From Thereva unica (lineage: Eukaryota; Arthropoda; Insecta; Diptera; Therevidae): 64,000 bases of DNA. This document shows positions 33,933-45,589 of this stretch, piece after piece; the first letter of the stretch is position 1; each line of letters starts with the position of its first letter. The stretch lies in contig OX465282.1 of NCBI GenBank assembly GCA_949987705.1, forward strand, positions 66,275,922 through 66,339,921, in the 5' to 3' direction. The position numbers and the translations under genes were made by a program. Below the pieces are notes generated by a model that did no database searches, had not been told where the DNA came from, and saw only the letters and a program-made list of their open reading frames with translations.

Positions 33933-34130
33933 TTTGTTGCATTGATGAAATAGTTCTCGTATAAATTGATACCGATAGGGTTAAATATATCACATCATGT
34001 TACAGTCAGACCTAAAACTTTCGTGTACCCAGTTTTTTTATACCCAGTCAAAATAAACATTGAACTGCAGCAAAAATCGAAAATAGCTTAAAATTAAAAC
34101 AGCCCTTGAAAACATCTTTATAAATGAAAT
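33933..34130. repeat. Dispersed repeat R-A, copy 2
   Basis: Direct copy of 27643-27839 (see there). The flanks differ, so the repeat ends are close to these coordinates. Confidence 0.82.
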
Positions 34131-34776
34131 GTCAAATTTCTCCAAAGATAGGTGGAAGCAAAAAAAATTATCCAAAAGGTCAAAAAATCAGTTTGCAAGT
34201 ATGTATCTCTTAAACGCTCATGACATATCGCCGTTTTGAAGAATAAAAATACTCATATGTCTTCAGAGGCCGCCCTAATAAGGTATCCCGTCAGCTTAAC
34301 TGGTTAATAATAGGGTGCCAAAGTTCCGCTTAAGTCTGGTCTTCATCTTGTTCACCTGCTAGTTTGGTACTGCCTGCGTCACAGCGTTTTTGGAGGACAA
34401 ACATATCAGCCAGAAAACGAAACAATATCTTTTTCACCGAGAAACCGAAGCAAGATCTTTTCAGCAATAAATTAAAACAATATCTTTTTCACCAACATTT
34501 TGAAACAATATCTTTTTGGTAAGACCCATCGATATGTAAGTGAAAAATGGTTTGCCACCTATGGATCGAATTGGTGCCGTGCACATTTTCTGATGAGTAG
34601 TGCGGTCTATATGTCAGTGGGTCAAACCCACAACCCAACTAGTCAGATTTAAGGAATCCAATCCATCGAACGCAAGATCCCGCACTAAATATATCTAAAT
34701 ATATGTATGTGCATGTATCCCAACGTTGTCAACTATTGAGTTTCCATGCAGAGTTTACCCTGGGTTAGTTCAGAGT
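34131..34776. other. No gene; short tandem motif
   Basis: Around 34420-34525 the words AACAATATCTTTTTCACC, AAGCAAGATCTTTTCAGC, AACAATATCTTTTTCACC and AACAATATCTTTTTGG follow one another with irregular spacing, a degenerate tandem repeat of unknown nature. Confidence 0.45.
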
Positions 34777-34789
34777 AAGCGCCCATGAA

Positions 34790-35470
34790 GAACACCTAAC
34801 ATTGGTCCCACAATCAAGGTAGCGGAACACGAGTTTGACGTGGTAAAATCATTTACCTACCTTGGGTCAATAGTAGCAGCCGACAATAGCATGGAACCAG
34901 AAATACTCGCACGACTGCTAAAAGCCAACAAAGCCTACTATAGTCTGTCAAGGCTCTTCAAATCCAAATATCTAACCATAACGTCTAAACTTTTACTATA
35001 TAAGACGATGGTCTTACCCGTTCTCACGTATGCATCCGAAACGTGGGTGCTTAGCAAAAAGCACTCAAACCTCTTGGGCGTGTTTGAGAGGAAAATACTT
35101 CGGAGGATTGTTGGCCCCGTATGTGAGGAAGGACGATTCCGGAGACTCTACAATGACGAGATCTACGAGCGCTATCGCGACATAGATGTTGTGAAGAAAA
35201 TAAAGCTCGGTAGGCTCCGGTGGGCAGGCATCTAGCTCGTATGAGTGAAGATGAGCCTGCTCGTAAAGTTCTCTGCGGTAAGACCTATGGGGTGCGACAG
35301 CGAGGGAGGCCCAACCTTCGCTGGAAGGATGGCGTGGACCAGGACGCTCAGAGTTTAGGGATGCCAAACTGGATGACATCAGCTCAGAATCGGGACCGGT
35401 GGAGAGAACAGTTGCGCGAGGCCAGGACCGGATCCCGGTTGTAGAGCCGTTAAAGAAGAAGAAGAAGAAG
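34790..35470 (+). pseudogene. 5'-truncated endonuclease-type LINE with 13-bp TSD
   Basis: Encodes the post-RT part of ORF2: KSFTYLGSIVAADNSMEPEI, LYKTMVLPVLTYASETWVLS, FERKILRRIVGPVCEEGRF, IKLGRLRWAG (34840-35235). One frameshift near 35225 follows, then LARMSEDEPARKVLCG...RGRPNLRWKDGV to a stop at 35442. The 3' tail is GTTAAAGAAGAAGAAGAAG. AAGCGCCCATGAA flanks both sides (34777-34789 and 35471-35483), so this is target-primed insertion of about 680 bp. It is inserted in a repeat that also occurs at 62.9-63.6 kb. Confidence 0.92.
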
Positions 35471-35483
35471 AAGCGCCCATGAA

Positions 35484-35609
35484 AACGGGGATTGGGTCAA
35501 ATTTCGTTAAATCAAGAAAATTCCACGAAACACGTCGGATTAAGCCGGATTTTGCATATGTATTTGTGCAAGTGTAAGTGTAAATGTAAAGTTACCCTAT
35601 GCCTACCCG
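35484..35609. repeat. Dispersed repeat R-B, copy 1 (empty-site paralogue)
   Basis: AAATTTCGTTAAATCAAGAAAA and CGTCGGATTAAGCC...GGATTTTGCATATGT match 62951-62986 plus 63477-63510, where a MITE sits at the TTAA. Here the single TTAA is intact. Further words (GTAAATGTAAAGTTACCC) match 63665-63680. Confidence 0.76.
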
Positions 35610-35676
35610 GGGGCTACACGATCAATTTTTCAGTTGCAATATTGCATTGCAGTACTAAAATTGATCGTGTAGCCCC
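35610..35676. repeat. 67-bp hairpin with 20-bp perfect arms
   Basis: GGGGCTACACGATCAATTTT (35610-35629) and AAAATTGATCGTGTAGCCCC (35657-35676) are perfect inverted repeats. The loop contains GCAATATTGCATTGCA, which recurs just outside at 35681-35696. It interrupts the R-B repeat, so it is probably a tiny MITE. Confidence 0.8.
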
Positions 35677-35699
35677 TGCTGCAATATTGCATTGCATAC

Positions 35700-37236
35700 C
35701 TTGTTTGACTGTAGTTTGTTCTTATTTCATATAAATGTATGAATGAACTATATGAATTCATGAACATAACCATTTAGAAGAAAATCTATGAAATTTTTTG
35801 TAGTCCCGCAAATCGCCGGGATTGTTGACCTCGATCCCGCGGGATTGCGCGATTAAGATTTTAATTGGATTCTCTAGTCTCTAGTCAGATTGCATTTTCA
35901 CGCGGACTATGCATATATGAAAAATTTGAAGTTGATCGGGTATATGGAAGTGGGTCAAAATCAACTTGCAAGATTTGTCTAGATACATACTGACACGCCT
36001 ACATACAAATGAAGCTTATGTAAAGCATTTACAAATAGTCTAAAAGATGCCCAAGAAATTAGTGAATTTTCTAGTAAAGGCCCCATCCCAATAGGATTAG
36101 CCGTTTGCGACATAAGCCCAGCCAAACAGGCAGACAGATATACAGGCATACAGACAGCAAAATTTTTGAAAATACTTGATTTTGTTATAATATTATGTAA
36201 ATAACCATATAAACTCAGGAAAACACAATTATTTTGATTGTATTAAAGAACGGGCTAGACATTTCTTGGATATTTTAAAGGAGTGAGCCCAATTTGTTAT
36301 GCCGTAACAATCACAAAAGTAGCCGAAATATTTCAGTTGTACTACATTTTAGCTATAGCAAAATGCAGATCTACTTTTGGTAGCAGCGTTTGAATTTTCC
36401 GCCGTTTATTTTGCGTTGCTAACAAGGTTTGCTACAAGAAAATAGACTGGTAGAACTTACATCAATAGAGGATCGTACATTTGTGCTAAAGACATTCGTT
36501 GGAACCATTTCCATTAGGCCTGACCCCTGAGGTATAGAAGGGCCTGGGAGTGATTTAAAATATTATTATCGTTTTAAACAAAATTTATAAAATAAATGTA
36601 AAACGCTAATTAAAATCTTCTAAAGGCCATTTTATCCATAAACCGCTCTGCTTACAGATGCTCTGACCTCGAAATAATTATAATAACAAATTTAAAATTT
36701 CGGTTGTAAAATTCATTTACCAAGCGGAATTACACTTTCAACTGATACGAAATAGTTTAGTAAATAAGGGCAAGAAGCACCAAAAATAATCCCTAGGAGC
36801 CCATTACACGTCCATGCAACAGTTAATCAATTCCATTAGTCGTGATTAGTCATTACCTTAGACGGCAATTTTCCGTCAATCATCTATATATTAATAGGCA
36901 AAGCCAAAAATTGTAATCCCTTTTTGCCCTATTTCCGGTGCACGTATCGTAATGAAACATATATCAAACAAAAAGTACTTTTTCATAGAAGTGCATAATA
37001 TATATTTTATTCAGGTGCATGCATAGGGAAAGGTGTGAAAGCCAGGTAAAGTTTTACCTATACTTAAAACATATTTTATTCACATATGCACTAATACACT
37101 GTGCACGCGCTATCCATCACATTAAACGGAGAGAGAATCAAGAAAATACATATATTTTGCTTCGATCCTCTCTTTGCCTTCACTGTTCTTCATATACATA
37201 TTTTCTCTGCACTCTCATTTCTTCACCCCAACTGCC
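35700..37236. other. No recognisable gene
   Basis: AT-rich DNA. CGGGATTGTTGACCTCG and CCCGCGGGATTGCGCG words at 35817-35850 form a local GC-rich patch. Frames at 37019-37289 have no motif. Confidence 0.45.
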
Positions 37237-37898
37237 ATAACCTTCTATATAGAAAGCCATGCTCATGCCAAGTCCACAGACACATGTGAGCAATTTAGTG
37301 GTCCGGGTGCCATATTCGTTTGCTATCAAATTGTATGCTAAAGTGGATATTCGAATTATTTTTTGTTTGTTTGTTAGTGAAATAATTATGTTAAAAGAAA
37401 GTTATTCACCCAATAAGCCTAAAAACAATTAAGTGCTAAAGTTATTGGAGCATATTCAGTGCATTTATAAAGCTTTTATCTTGGATATAAAGCCATTGCA
37501 GATTTTGCCTTTAAATAGTAATTAAAACAATAACTTTAGCACTTTCTTTCACATTTTCCTACATTTAAATTTTTAATAAAAACACTATAATGAGGATATT
37601 AATCCCTTTAAAATCACTGGTATTCAATTATCACTGTAGGCACACTGCAAGACACTAAAAAAACACCAAAATCGCACTAAAATTCATAATTTTTATTTAT
37701 CACTTCTATGCCAACGTTTTAATATAATTGTTTTCAGGCATATTGGGTGAATAACTTTCTTTTAGCATAATTATTTCACTAAACAAACAAACAAAAAACA
37801 ATTCAAATATCCACTTTCGCATACAATTTGACAGTAAACGTATATGGCACCCGGACCACTAACTTGGCATGAGCATGGCTTTCTATATAGAAGGTTAT
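37237..37898. mobile_element. Foldback element, 662 bp, arms ~170-195 bp
   Basis: ATAACCTTCTATATAGAAAG at 37237 starts an arm whose reverse complement ends at 37898 (CTTTCTATATAGAAGGTTAT). The arms run inward through GGTCCGGGTGCCATAT and TTATTCACCCAATA. The left arm has an extra segment of about 23 bp (CCACAGACACATGTGAGCAA). The centre has its own small inverted pair, AGTGCTAAAGTTATT and AATAACTTTAGCACT. Non-coding. Confidence 0.86.
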
Positions 37899-38540
37899 GC
37901 AACTGCTTAGTAGAATAGAATGTGATTATAAGTACGTATGTATTAGTGCGTATACATGCGAAATCAATCTCTGGTTCTTTTGATTTGGTCATAACTTGAC
38001 AGCTCAAATAATAGCTTTGTTCCAGAACTCGAATGTGGGATCCCGCGGGACAAAATTTTTCCCAATTTGTGTTTTTTTTTACTTTCTCATGCAAAAAAAA
38101 GCGGGGAAATTTTCACTTCCCCTCATGCAGGAATTAGCCGGAGGTTTTCGGTCGTGCGATTTCTTGCAAGTTGTCAGCTGACAATTTTTTGTATGTATGT
38201 GGGTATCTTAACAAGTGGCATACACGTAGACAATCGACATTTATGTTATCTTTTTCTTGATTTGCAGGAAATTGCCCAAAAAGCGTTCCTTTACTTTCTG
38301 AATTTTTGACAAAATTATCCCCACCATTGAAGTAAGTTTCTGCCCAACAAGTTTTTGCAGAAAAAGTACTGGAACAAAGCTAATAAAAGCAGAAAATTTA
38401 GCAAGTGCCGATTTTTAATAAGCCAGTGCCGATTTTTTTCTATTTATAGATAGATATTAGATCCTCTTCTAATTAAACACAGTGGACGGTGAAAAGTGTA
38501 CTTTCTGTGATTTTTCGTTTTATTATTAATTTTTGATTAA
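37899..38540. other. No gene
   Basis: AT-rich sequence; open frames are short and unrecognised. It ends at the Harbinger-like MITE. Confidence 0.45.
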
Positions 38541-39065
38541 GGCCGCGTTCTCATGGGCTGCATGCCGCACGAGAAAAGCTTTCAATGTTTTCTGATTGGC
38601 CAGGAAAATATATCTGTATGCACACATGTTTTCTCTCTCGCACAGCCTTGCTGCAAAAATCGAACAAGGGAAAATCCCTTATTCATGCGGCAAAATCACG
38701 GAACTGTCAAGTTCGAACTTTTGCCGTGCGGCATGCAGCCCATGTGAACGTGCTGCAAAATCACGGAACTAGTGATGTTTCGATTCGAGCGATGTTCAAA
38801 GTGATTTAAACAACAATATTTCACATTTTGACATCAACATTAATCGTGAACATATTTTTTTTTATTATTAAAGTAATCCATTTCACTTTTTCAAAATCAC
38901 AAAACAGCTGATTTTCGACAACCATCAGATGCATCCATATGAACGAAGAGATGCGTCTATGCGGCAAGCTTTTTGCAGCCTCTCACGAAAAATTCCGAAT
39001 ACTACCCGAAGGTAAGCCGAGTTCAAGCTTTTGCCGTGCGGCATGCAGCCCATGAGAACGCGGCC
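38541..39065. mobile_element. Harbinger-like MITE, 525 bp, TAA target
   Basis: GGCCGCGTTCTCATGGGCTG at 38541 and its inverted copy ending at 39065 (CAGCCCATGAGAACGCGGCC) extend through CATGCCGCAC. TAA lies just outside both ends (38538-38540, 39066-39068), matching the 3-bp target of PIF/Harbinger. A third copy of the end sequence in the right-end orientation lies inside at 38717-38750, and CAAAATCACGGAACT occurs twice, so the interior was rearranged or two copies merged. Confidence 0.85.
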
Positions 39066-39267
39066 TAAGCCGGTTGTGTTTTGAGTGGATAGTGATTGTA
39101 ATTGCGCCAAAGGTGGAAAGTGTGCTTTGTGTTTTTGGTTTGACAATTATTAATTGCGCCAACGGTCCGATTATTGCTTTTGTGTTTTGACCATCTGTAT
39201 TATAATTGCGGCGAGTATTCTTCTTTTTTTATAATATTCTTTTTTTATAAGCCAGTTGAATTTTGCC

Positions 39268-40465
39268 ATGCCTCGACGGCGTACTTTACACGGTCGAATT
39301 GACCGACGACGTAATAGAAACGAAGGTCAATTCGAAATAGGAATAGAAACGTTAATTTAAACCCATCGATTGAACATGACGGCACTGGTAAAGTCGTTAA
39401 TGATTTGTTAGATGATTCTGTTAAGTGCGCATTGAAATTAGTGCCACGAAATTTTAATTCATTTTCTTGCGGCCAATTGATTTTTCGTTGCGTGCATTGT
39501 GGGGCGAGAAATTTCGAAGGTGAAATTACTCAAGGAAATAGAAATGCATTCTCATTATGCTGCCATAAGGGCAAATTCCATGTGGCGCCTTATACGCAAA
39601 ATGATTTTTTTAAAAGTCTATATGATGGCCTTAAATCAAACGATGCTGCAATTAAAAGTAGATCGAAACATTATTTTAATTCTATTCGATCATATAACTC
39701 TTCTTTTGCAATGATTAGTAGTGAAACAAAGATTGAAACTGAAGCATTGCAAGGTATTTACCATTTTAAAATTCATGGTGTTTTTTATCACAGGGCTGGT
39801 GGTATTGAAACTCCTTATGGTTCTACACCAAATTATGCCCAATTGTATTTCTACGATGTAGAAACAGCTGCACAGTACAGAATGCGTCATTCTTCAAATG
39901 CACAATGTAACATTACTTTAATGAGAGGTATTGGTCATCAATTAAATTGTTGCAATCCATTCGTAAATGAAGATATTACAAGAGACGTATGCATGTTAAT
40001 TAGACAGAATGTTGATATTCGTCGTTACAATGATGCGATTGCTACTGATGTAGCTGTTGTATTCAATAGTGTCAATGGTGAACCACCCTTTGAACGTAAC
40101 ATGATTTGCTTTTCGAGATTGAATAATACACCTTAGATTCATCCTTAGATTCGTTGGCTTATCCTCTCTTATTTCCAAATGGTGATTTTGGGTGGCATAT
40201 AAATATGGTTCATAACAGACCTACCACTTCAAATTCAAATATGCCAAGAAACAAAATAACTATGTTGCAGTACGCATCTTATAGACTTGCTATTCGCGAC
40301 GATTTTTGTATTCTACATCATGTACAAAAGTTATTCTTGCAATGGATTGTTGACATGTATGTTCGCATTGAAGGAAGTAGATTACATTTCATTCGTAATA
40401 ATCAAACAAATCATCCTGCTGAAGTCTATAATAATTTGACTGATTTCTTCTTCTTTCTTTCTTAG
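39268..40465 (+). pseudogene. Helitron Rep/helicase N-terminal region, frameshifted
   Basis: A start MPRRRTLHGRIDRRRN at 39268 runs 30 codons to a stop. Helitron sequence then resumes in another frame (39405-40136) with a Cys-rich segment CVHCGARNFEGE, IRSYNSSFAMIS, GVFYHRAGGIETPYGSTPNY and AQLYFYDVETAAQYR. This is the Helitron-like N-terminal domain that precedes the HUH Rep nuclease. A local repeat of CTTAGATTC at 40131-40151 breaks the frame again. SLAYPLLFPNGDFGWH and MLQYASYRLAIRDDF...LFLQWIVDMYVRIEGSRL follow to 40465. The HUH motifs, expected further on, are absent. Rolling-circle transposase, inactive. Confidence 0.9.
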
Positions 40466-42084
40466 AGTGGTGGAACGCAATATATGTTTTTTTTCTTTAG
40501 GCAAGCTAACTTAAAAAATTCGGTGGGTCGGTGGTGCATTCCAGTTTCATATATGTACATATGCTTTTTTCAGTAAAAATAACTTATGTTTAATTTTATT
40601 CTTTCTTAGAATAAATTTGGTCGAATATCGACAACAGGCGTTACTAGTAGCAATAAATGTGTCAAAACTTATAGTCTATTGGACGCCTTATTGGGGCAAA
40701 AGTGACATACCTTCAGTAACTAGTAAAAGTGTCATCGTTTTTCTAGCTATAAAGTACTGCTATGCTGAAATTGTACTCCAGCCCTGCAAGAAACCTTTCC
40801 AAGGAGGGTCATTCCACTTTCTGCGATTAGAGACTGGCCGCCTTAATTAATGCACTGCATAAGTAAAGGCTGTTCTTAAAAAACTAAGTAGCTTCATTTA
40901 TAGCATAAAGTAGTTTTATTTGAATTTCTTTTCAATTTTAACCAAACATTGGGAACCTTTCGAAGAAAGATATTTCCAGTTTTAAAGGAATTTCAGGTAA
41001 AGCGAATGATGATATCAAGGGTTAACAACGGCGTGCACTTTAATCCCAAAATATATTTCCGTTCAGCACGGGTTCTATTGCCATAATAAAACCATAAAAT
41101 TATAATTTTCGGCCGCCTTTGAACTATCTTTGAGGTTTTTTGTACTTAGTCGGGGCCTACGTAGGCAAATTTTGCGTCAATGACAATAATTGATCATTTA
41201 GTTGTATTGCTAGACATTTCATTGGTTACCTACCCTATTTTCATTTTTAGTGTGTAGTATAAGTGCAGTGTGTGTATTTCGCTGTATAACAAATTATAAT
41301 TCCTTTTCGTTTATTTTAATTTTTCCCAAGCTGATTTCAAATATGCCGGTGTTAGCGCCAAGCAATTTTCCTGAAAAAGTTTTGTTTATGTACACGACGA
41401 TGTTAAAAAAGGGTTCTTTCTTCTTTACTCCATATTTGTGGACATTGCTTCATATGTATGGAGAAGCCAACATAATTGAATCTTTCTAGACAATAAGCGT
41501 GTGGAGAAATTAAGAAAATAGTAAAAATGTAAAGGGCCAAAAACACGAGCGCAAATATCGAGGGCATACAAATTGTGGTTGTTTTTGGCGTGGCGTGGTC
41601 GCTCATGTATTTCCTTAATCCACGTGGTCTTCAAGCGGACTACGAAATAAAGATCCCGCGGCGAATTTTTTTGAAAAATTAATAAGCTCGGTCATTTCTT
41701 GAAACTGAGCTGAAACAAGCAAATTTAATGCTATTTTAAGATCTCTCGCAAATTAAATGAATTATTTATTTATCGTCGATGTACGATTTTAGGGGACGAT
41801 AGAAGAAACTATCTTGAGTAAGAATTTGAAAAAATTAGCCGATGGGCACCCGTACTAATTTCACGATTTTCCTCAATCCTTGCGCGTATTAAGCAATGGT
41901 AAGATTCTTCTGAAGAGTTCCTAATTTTAGAAGAATCCCCGAACCCACCCCCTTCTCGAGATCAGAGAGCTCAAAAGATTCTATGAAAAAATTAAAAATT
42001 ATTAATATTTCAACCCTCTTTTTTTGCAAAATCTTACTCAGGACACTTTCTTCGATCATCTACTGCAATCCTATCATCTATTCA
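40466..42084. other. No gene; DNA separating the two Helitron pieces
   Basis: Roughly 1.6 kb of AT-rich sequence replaces the Rep core and most of the helicase. Frames at 40617-40850 and 41250-41606 are not recognised. Confidence 0.45.
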
Positions 42085-42190
42085 ATATACTATTAGATCC
42101 ATGGCGGCCATCTCAAGAGGGCGTATTACCCGTTCTTCACAACCCCTTCGACATGGGTTTCAAATCAAAGAGTATGATAAGTAGAATACA
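42085..42190. repeat. Satellite monomer abutting the Helitron helicase piece
   Basis: ATTAGATCCATGGCGGCCAT, CTCAAGAGGGCGTATTACCC, CACAACCCCTTCGACATGGG and GTATGATAAGTAGAATACAA place one monomer of the 22.4-kb satellite type directly before the helicase fragment. Confidence 0.87.
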
Positions 42191-42680
42191 AATCGGTTGA
42201 CACAGTTATCATCCAGGATGAGCTAGTCAACTATCCTACAGAATTTTTCAATTCGCTGGAATATCCTGGATTACCACCTCACAATTTATAATTGTAAGTA
42301 GGCTCAGTCATCATTATGTTGCATAACGTCAATCAACCTCGACTATACAATGGAACAAGACTGGCTGTGAAAAAGCTTATGAATAACGTCATCTAGGCGA
42401 CGATTATCAAGGGAAAGTGCAAAGGGGGGATGTTTTGATTCCGCGCATCCCGATGATTCCAACGGAGTTGGCATTCGATTTTAAACGGCTGCAATTCCCA
42501 GTGCGTCTGGCCTTCGTCAACAAATCACAAGGCCAGTCGCTGGAAGTGTGCGGAATTAATTTGGAGTTTCCGTGTTTCGCGCATGGACAAGTGTATGTTG
42601 CGTGTTCGAGAGTCGGAAAGGCATCATATTTGTTTATTTTCACGCCGGAAAACAAAACGAAAAACAGCAAGTCTTTTTAA
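42191..42680 (+). pseudogene. Helitron PIF1-like helicase C-terminus
   Basis: Reading begins [20 protein letters not shown], then [31 protein letters not shown] and RLAVKKLMNNVI, with a few stops, then the open part 42417-42680: GDVLIPRIPMIPTELAFDF, QFPVRLAFVNKSQGQSLEVC and QVYVACSRVGKASYLFIF. These are the late motifs of PIF1-family helicase in Helitrons (NKSQGQSL and VACSRV are motifs V and VI). The usual residues between LAF and NKSQ are shortened (VRLAFVNKSQ), a small deletion. Walker motifs are missing. Confidence 0.92.
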
Positions 42681-43245
42681 AAGTACTTTGATTGCCGTTT
42701 GATATATCCGCAGCTCCGGGTATTTTTCAGCGCATTGACGAAATTATATCGCTTTTCACCCTACAGGAAAGACTGTCTGGAAACTCTATACGAGTTTCCG
42801 CCAAAAATCAATCACACGCGCAATGCACAACCATTTCAAGGTACAACGCGATCAATAAATGATGACCCCGCCAATTCCTCCAACGTGCCATGAATGCTTT
42901 GTGCACATTTTCCATTCCCCTAATATTCTCGATCACTTAGGTGATCGACGCTTCCCCTCTTTCCGTGAGAGTTGTTACCTTTACGCGTTTTTCCCGTAAC
43001 AGGGGAAAGCTATAAGTATAATTTGGATCGACCGGAAAATCTTTCGGTCAACCCCCAAACCAAAATATTAAAATTGGTGAGGAAATAAAATATGAAGAAC
43101 CGGAGGTCGAATGTTTTATGGAGGACGAAAGGAAAGGAAGTTCAGGACGGGACTTTGATATAATTAATAACATATAAAAAAAAATAAAGTGTCTTGATAA
43201 GTAAACTAGTTGGGATGTGGGTTCGACCCTTTCGGTCCACACGAT
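42681..43245. other. No gene; Helitron-flanking sequence
   Basis: Probably downstream Helitron DNA; no CTAG-type 3' end with hairpin could be fixed. GTGGGTTCGACCCTTTCGGT at 43217 resembles a tRNA T-arm/B box but lacks the rest of a tRNA. Confidence 0.35.
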
Positions 43246-44247
43246 CAACTTCCCAGTATGATGGATGTTGAATATTATGATTGGATATTTTAATAATGAA
43301 TGAACAATAGGCAATTGTAGAATATATGTATAATACCGAGAATTTGTCACAATTGTTTATCAATAATTTCGCTAAAATGTAAAACTAAATGTGCGCACTT
43401 ACAAGATTAGGATGACGAAAATGTACATAAAATTGATGTATTAATGTTTTTCGGAACCTCAATGAAGTCGATATAGTTTTTAGTTTGCGCGGTATCGTGC
43501 AGGTACAAAAATCACTTAAGTCATTTACACCAAAAAACCGCTGGACCGAATATTATAAAAATCTTTTCAGTTTATATTGTCGCTAATACGCTTCGAACGG
43601 CACCTCAAGTAGTGAATATCTTTCGTGGTTCGGGCGATATCGTGCAGGTACAAAAATCACTTACGCCGCTTAAACAAAAAAACGGCTCGACTGAATTTTA
43701 TCAAAATCTTTTCAGATCATATTTTGGTTAATACTCTTCGAACGGCACGTCAACTAAGTTGATATCTTTTATAGTTCGCGCGATATCGTGCAGGTGCAAA
43801 AATCACTTAAGTCATTTAAACCAAAAAACCGCTGGACCGAATATAAAAAAAATCTTTTCAGATTGTATTGTCGCTAATACGCTTCGAACGGCACCTCGAG
43901 TAAGTCAATATCTTTCGTGGTTCGGGCGATATCGTGCAGGTACAAAAATCACTTACGTCGCTTAAACAAAATAAAAGGCTCCACTGAATTTCATGAAAAT
44001 CTTTTTAGATCATATTTCGGTTAATACGCTTCGAACGACACCTCAACGATGTCGATATCAGTTTTGGTTCGCGCGATATCGTGCAGGAAAAAATGACCAC
44101 ATCCGTACGCACATACACACACTCACACATACTTCCTCCCAATTTTTTGCTTAAAATGCTCCTGGGACCTTGAAAGATGAAAATACGTTCAAATTTTCGA
44201 TTTCGATTTTCGGACCGATTACAATAACTTCCTATACTGGGAAGTTA
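43246..44247. repeat. 146-bp tandem array between inverted AACTTCCCAGTAT ends
   Basis: GATATCGTGCAGG-type words fall at 43491, 43636, 43782, 43928 and 44075 (spacing 145-147). Alternate units share GTCATTT...CGCTGGACCGAAT or CGCTTAAACAAAA...ACTGAATTT, so a dimer of about 292 bp is the higher unit. The array is bracketed by AACTTCCCAGTAT (about 43246) and ATACTGGGAAGTT (about 44234), a 13-bp inverted pair. This may be one element with internal tandem repeats. Confidence 0.82.
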
Positions 44248-45201
44248 ATAAAAATAAAATAAAGGTGTTTTGATAAAAAAAATAATATAAGGAGTGCTTT
44301 AAACAAATAAATAAATAAAAAGTGTTTTAATATATAAACAAAAAAGGAGTGCATTAAATAAACAAATAAAAAAGAGGACATTTAACTAAGACGGGATTGG
44401 TGACCTACGCCATAGTTATTGGCTAGTACGCCCAGTCCCTTGTAGCGAAAAGAAAAAAGTTAAGGACGCCGCTACAAAGGTTAAAGCAATTTTAAATGCA
44501 TCAGTACCAAAGAATAAGGAAATGTTGCAATAATTTCTGAGGATGCTAAGTTTTTAAAAGATAAGGCGACTCTGGCTGAGAAGTTGCGCAGGTTGTTAGA
44601 TAAAAGTGTAAAGTGAAATTGGACATCTCTACAATCTAGCACCATGTTAACACATTATAGCCATGTTTTTTTAATGAACTGTTCAGTTCTTTCATTGAGT
44701 TCATTAACAAAACGACAAGGGGAATTTTATGAATTTTTTTTTTACTTTGAAGCTTAAAAATTTCAAAATTAAACGGAAGTTAAGTGTTACTTGTTACACT
44801 GTAACAGGAAATCCCCTCTATAATAATTTTTTTTAAAAATCAATTATTTGTTATAAATTTGCTCTCATCACTTTCCTGTTGTTTTTATTTTTAAATTACG
44901 TCTGTCCGACCCCCGAAAGTATGCAACATTCCGAAAAGAAAGGGAAATTCTGAAATTTCCCAAGTCCTCGATAGAGACCCCGATAAAACCTGGGTCTTGA
45001 GGTTTGTATGGGGAAGATTGATTTGGTGCATCGGTGCGTTGGTGCGGTACATTGGTGCGGCGATGTTGGCACACGTAGAAGATGTCAGTGAAAAGCCCTC
45101 AGAAGATTTCTGTGGGGAAAGGGTGTAGTTATTTCGCATAAGCTTACGCTGAAAGTACGCTGATGGATACGACCATGCTAACCATCCAGACATGTCACTA
45201 A
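44248..45201. other. No recognisable gene
   Basis: Starts with A-rich runs containing GGAGTGC words. 45020-45062 has several GGTGCGNTGGTGC-like repeats. A minus-strand frame at 44891-45238 (115 codons) has no motif. Confidence 0.4.
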
Positions 45202-45203
45202 TA

Positions 45204-45459
45204 TCGAGGGTTTCCTGCCAAAAGAGCGTATCAACCAAAACATGGATTTAGAGGATTCAATAAAAACATTTAAAAAATCGGTGTATTTTTTTTCATATTG
45301 CTTATCATCGAAAATAAATGTTTTTAGGCGTATGTTTTGGATACTTTTATTCACTTGATGGATACGACCAGTCTGATGGATACGACCTGACTCTAAGAAA
45401 AAGTTATAAGCCCAAAATCGCGATTTTGTGGATACGCCCTTCTGGCAGGAAACCCTCGA
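45204..45459. mobile_element. TA-flanked MITE, 256 bp, ~32-bp inverted ends
   Basis: TCGAGGGTTTCCTGCCAAAA (45204) pairs with the right end read inward (TCGAGGGTTTCCTGCCAGAA), continuing to GCGTAT. TA lies on both sides (45202-45203, 45460-45461). GATGGATACGACC words repeat inside. Probably mobilised by a TA-specific transposase. Confidence 0.85.
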
Positions 45460-45589
45460 TATAAAAGCATGTGCGTGGGTGTTTTTTGGTGTCCCAGACT
45501 AGATGATGATATGATGATAAGGATGTGTGACAATTGACAACAAAATAGAAATAAGTGCATCAGTGCAAATAGAGCATCAGTGCAGGCGA

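Noticed and set aside
43208..43260. tRNA-like T-arm (GTGGGTTCGACCC) followed by a pairing segment
   Set aside because: No D-arm, anticodon stem or acceptor stem could be folded around it. At most a B-box-like word of a SINE.
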